Under the pieces are notes generated by a model. The model was not told the DNA's origin, did no database searches, and saw only the letters and a program-made list of their open reading frames with translations. From Acanthosepion lycidas (lineage: Eukaryota > Mollusca > Cephalopoda > Sepiida > Sepiidae), in NCBI GenBank assembly GCA_963932145.1, contig OZ010574.1:77827643-77891642 (forward strand): a stretch of DNA of 64,000 nt. Direction: 5' to 3'. The position numbers and the translations under genes are program-made. Below, in pieces: positions 63,434-64,000 of the stretch (position 1 is its first letter; each line of letters starts with the position of its first letter).

Positions 63434-64000
63434 TCTCACCTTTTCAGACTTACTTCCTATTGAAGTTATACTCTTTCTTTTTCTATTAAGATCCAACAAT
63501 TCTGTATACTGCCTCTACCTCCATCGGCTTCTCCTCTCTAATGCTCTGTTCGTTCGAGTTCCTTTTTCTTATTTGATTTATATGTCTTTTATGCACCCAT
63601 GTAAACCCTTTTATATAAGTACAATAACTTTCCGATACGTTTCTTGACTACCCCCATCTTCCCAGTATTCTTTTCCATTTTGTAAGCTCAAAAGAATAAT
63701 TTTTCGCCGGGTTTGAAGTATTACTGGGTATCGGATTTTTTCTTGTTTTCGACATTTTTTTTTATTCAGCAGCAGTTTGTCAAACACTGATCTAGTCTTT
63801 CTTGCAAACATTAGTTCTGCCAGGGACATACCTGATACTGTTTTAGGATTAAGGGTCGCCCGATACACACGTAAAAACTGCTGTGATAGTATATTCTTAA
63901 ATTCACCTCCATTATTTTTTAATCCCCTTTTCAATATATCGACGAAGCGTTCTGCTTGCCCATTCGATCTTGGATGGTAAGGTGGTAGATTTGATGTATT
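63434..64000 (-). pseudogene. Gypsy-type integrase C-terminal part, runs off right edge
   Basis: The minus strand from 64000 reads 'NLPPYHPRSNGQAERFVDIL', the end of the integrase catalytic core with its PYHPxSNGQAER motif. It continues 'KRGLKNNGGEFKNIL', 'FLRVYRATLNPKTVSGMSLA' and 'ELMFARKTRSVFDKLL'. After 'KKKCRKQEKIRYP' a frameshift near 63720 moves to 'YFKPGEKLFF' with stops. The third frame gives 'FTWVHKRHINQIRKRNSNEQ' and ends with TAA at 63486. This is the C-terminal chromodomain-lacking end of a Gypsy/Ty3 Pol. The upstream protease, RT and RNase H lie beyond the window. Inactive through frameshift and stops. Confidence 0.9.

Overview
This is AT-rich animal nuclear DNA, roughly one third G+C by eye, and almost all of it is made of decayed mobile elements. 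I found no host protein-coding gene, intact tRNA or bacterial-type operon that I can support. The lineage suggested is an invertebrate, most likely a lophotrochozoan with a repeat-rich genome such as a mollusc or cephalopod. That is an inference from the mix: very long (TA)n arrays, several families of non-LTR retrotransposons, a Penelope-like retroelement with a GIY-YIG domain, several mariner-type transposons, a Gypsy element, and SINE-like repeats built from tRNA and 5S rRNA.

The retroelements fall into recurring families, named here for this window only. Family J is a Jockey/CR1-like LINE. Pieces are seen of ORF1 (12790-15085, split by a mariner), the endonuclease and linker (10017-11244), the reverse transcriptase (7804-9050, 52190-53590) and many 3' tails (3690, 6228, 39458, 43380, 45810, 60757, 61830). 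Most tails end in the same terminal sequence, TTGGGGTGAAATGATT or a close variant. Family K is a second LINE tail with 'WNRLPRG'-type C-termini (1237, 29320, 34600, 44540). Family R is an RTE/BovB-like LINE (26470, 31000, 37080, 39190, 40840, and short tails at 9051, 35930 and 42060). The Penelope-like element at 58222-60542 is the best-preserved coding sequence in the window, broken by only two frameshifts. A Gypsy integrase runs off the right edge on the minus strand.

DNA transposons include a mariner with perfect 32-bp terminal inverted repeats and TA target duplication but a dead transposase (13658-14872), a 91-bp-TIR mariner-like element (30015-30893), three further decayed copies (6965-7649, 24830-25510, 62348-63292), and several small inverted-repeat elements (1111-1170, 1683-1740, 2992-3307, 28035-28272, 50012-50300, 51085-51569).

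Layout: 1-5000 holds small TIR elements, TA arrays and LINE tails. 6200-15100 holds mariners and LINE pieces, with one mariner nested in a LINE ORF1. 15900-17300 holds a decayed repeat-encoded protein. 17800-20000 is a CpG-richer block of unknown nature. 22263-28572 is a large inverted duplication. 26470-32640 holds two opposed RTE copies and a long-TIR mariner. 33000-46700 is a mosaic of LINE tails, SINEs and 5S-derived sequence. 50000-53600 holds two inverted-repeat structures and the best J reverse transcriptase. 57200-60615 holds the Penelope-like element between two TA arrays. 61800-64000 holds a LINE tail, a mariner and a Gypsy end.

The most interesting signals are a recurrent hammerhead-ribozyme-like core (CUGANGA, then a hairpin, then GAAA) in several dispersed repeats and near the Penelope 3' end; the repeated placement of retroelements between two (TA)n arrays; and the near-perfect long inverted repeats. 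All calls come from reading the sequence alone. Family names rest on motif recognition, not on database searches.
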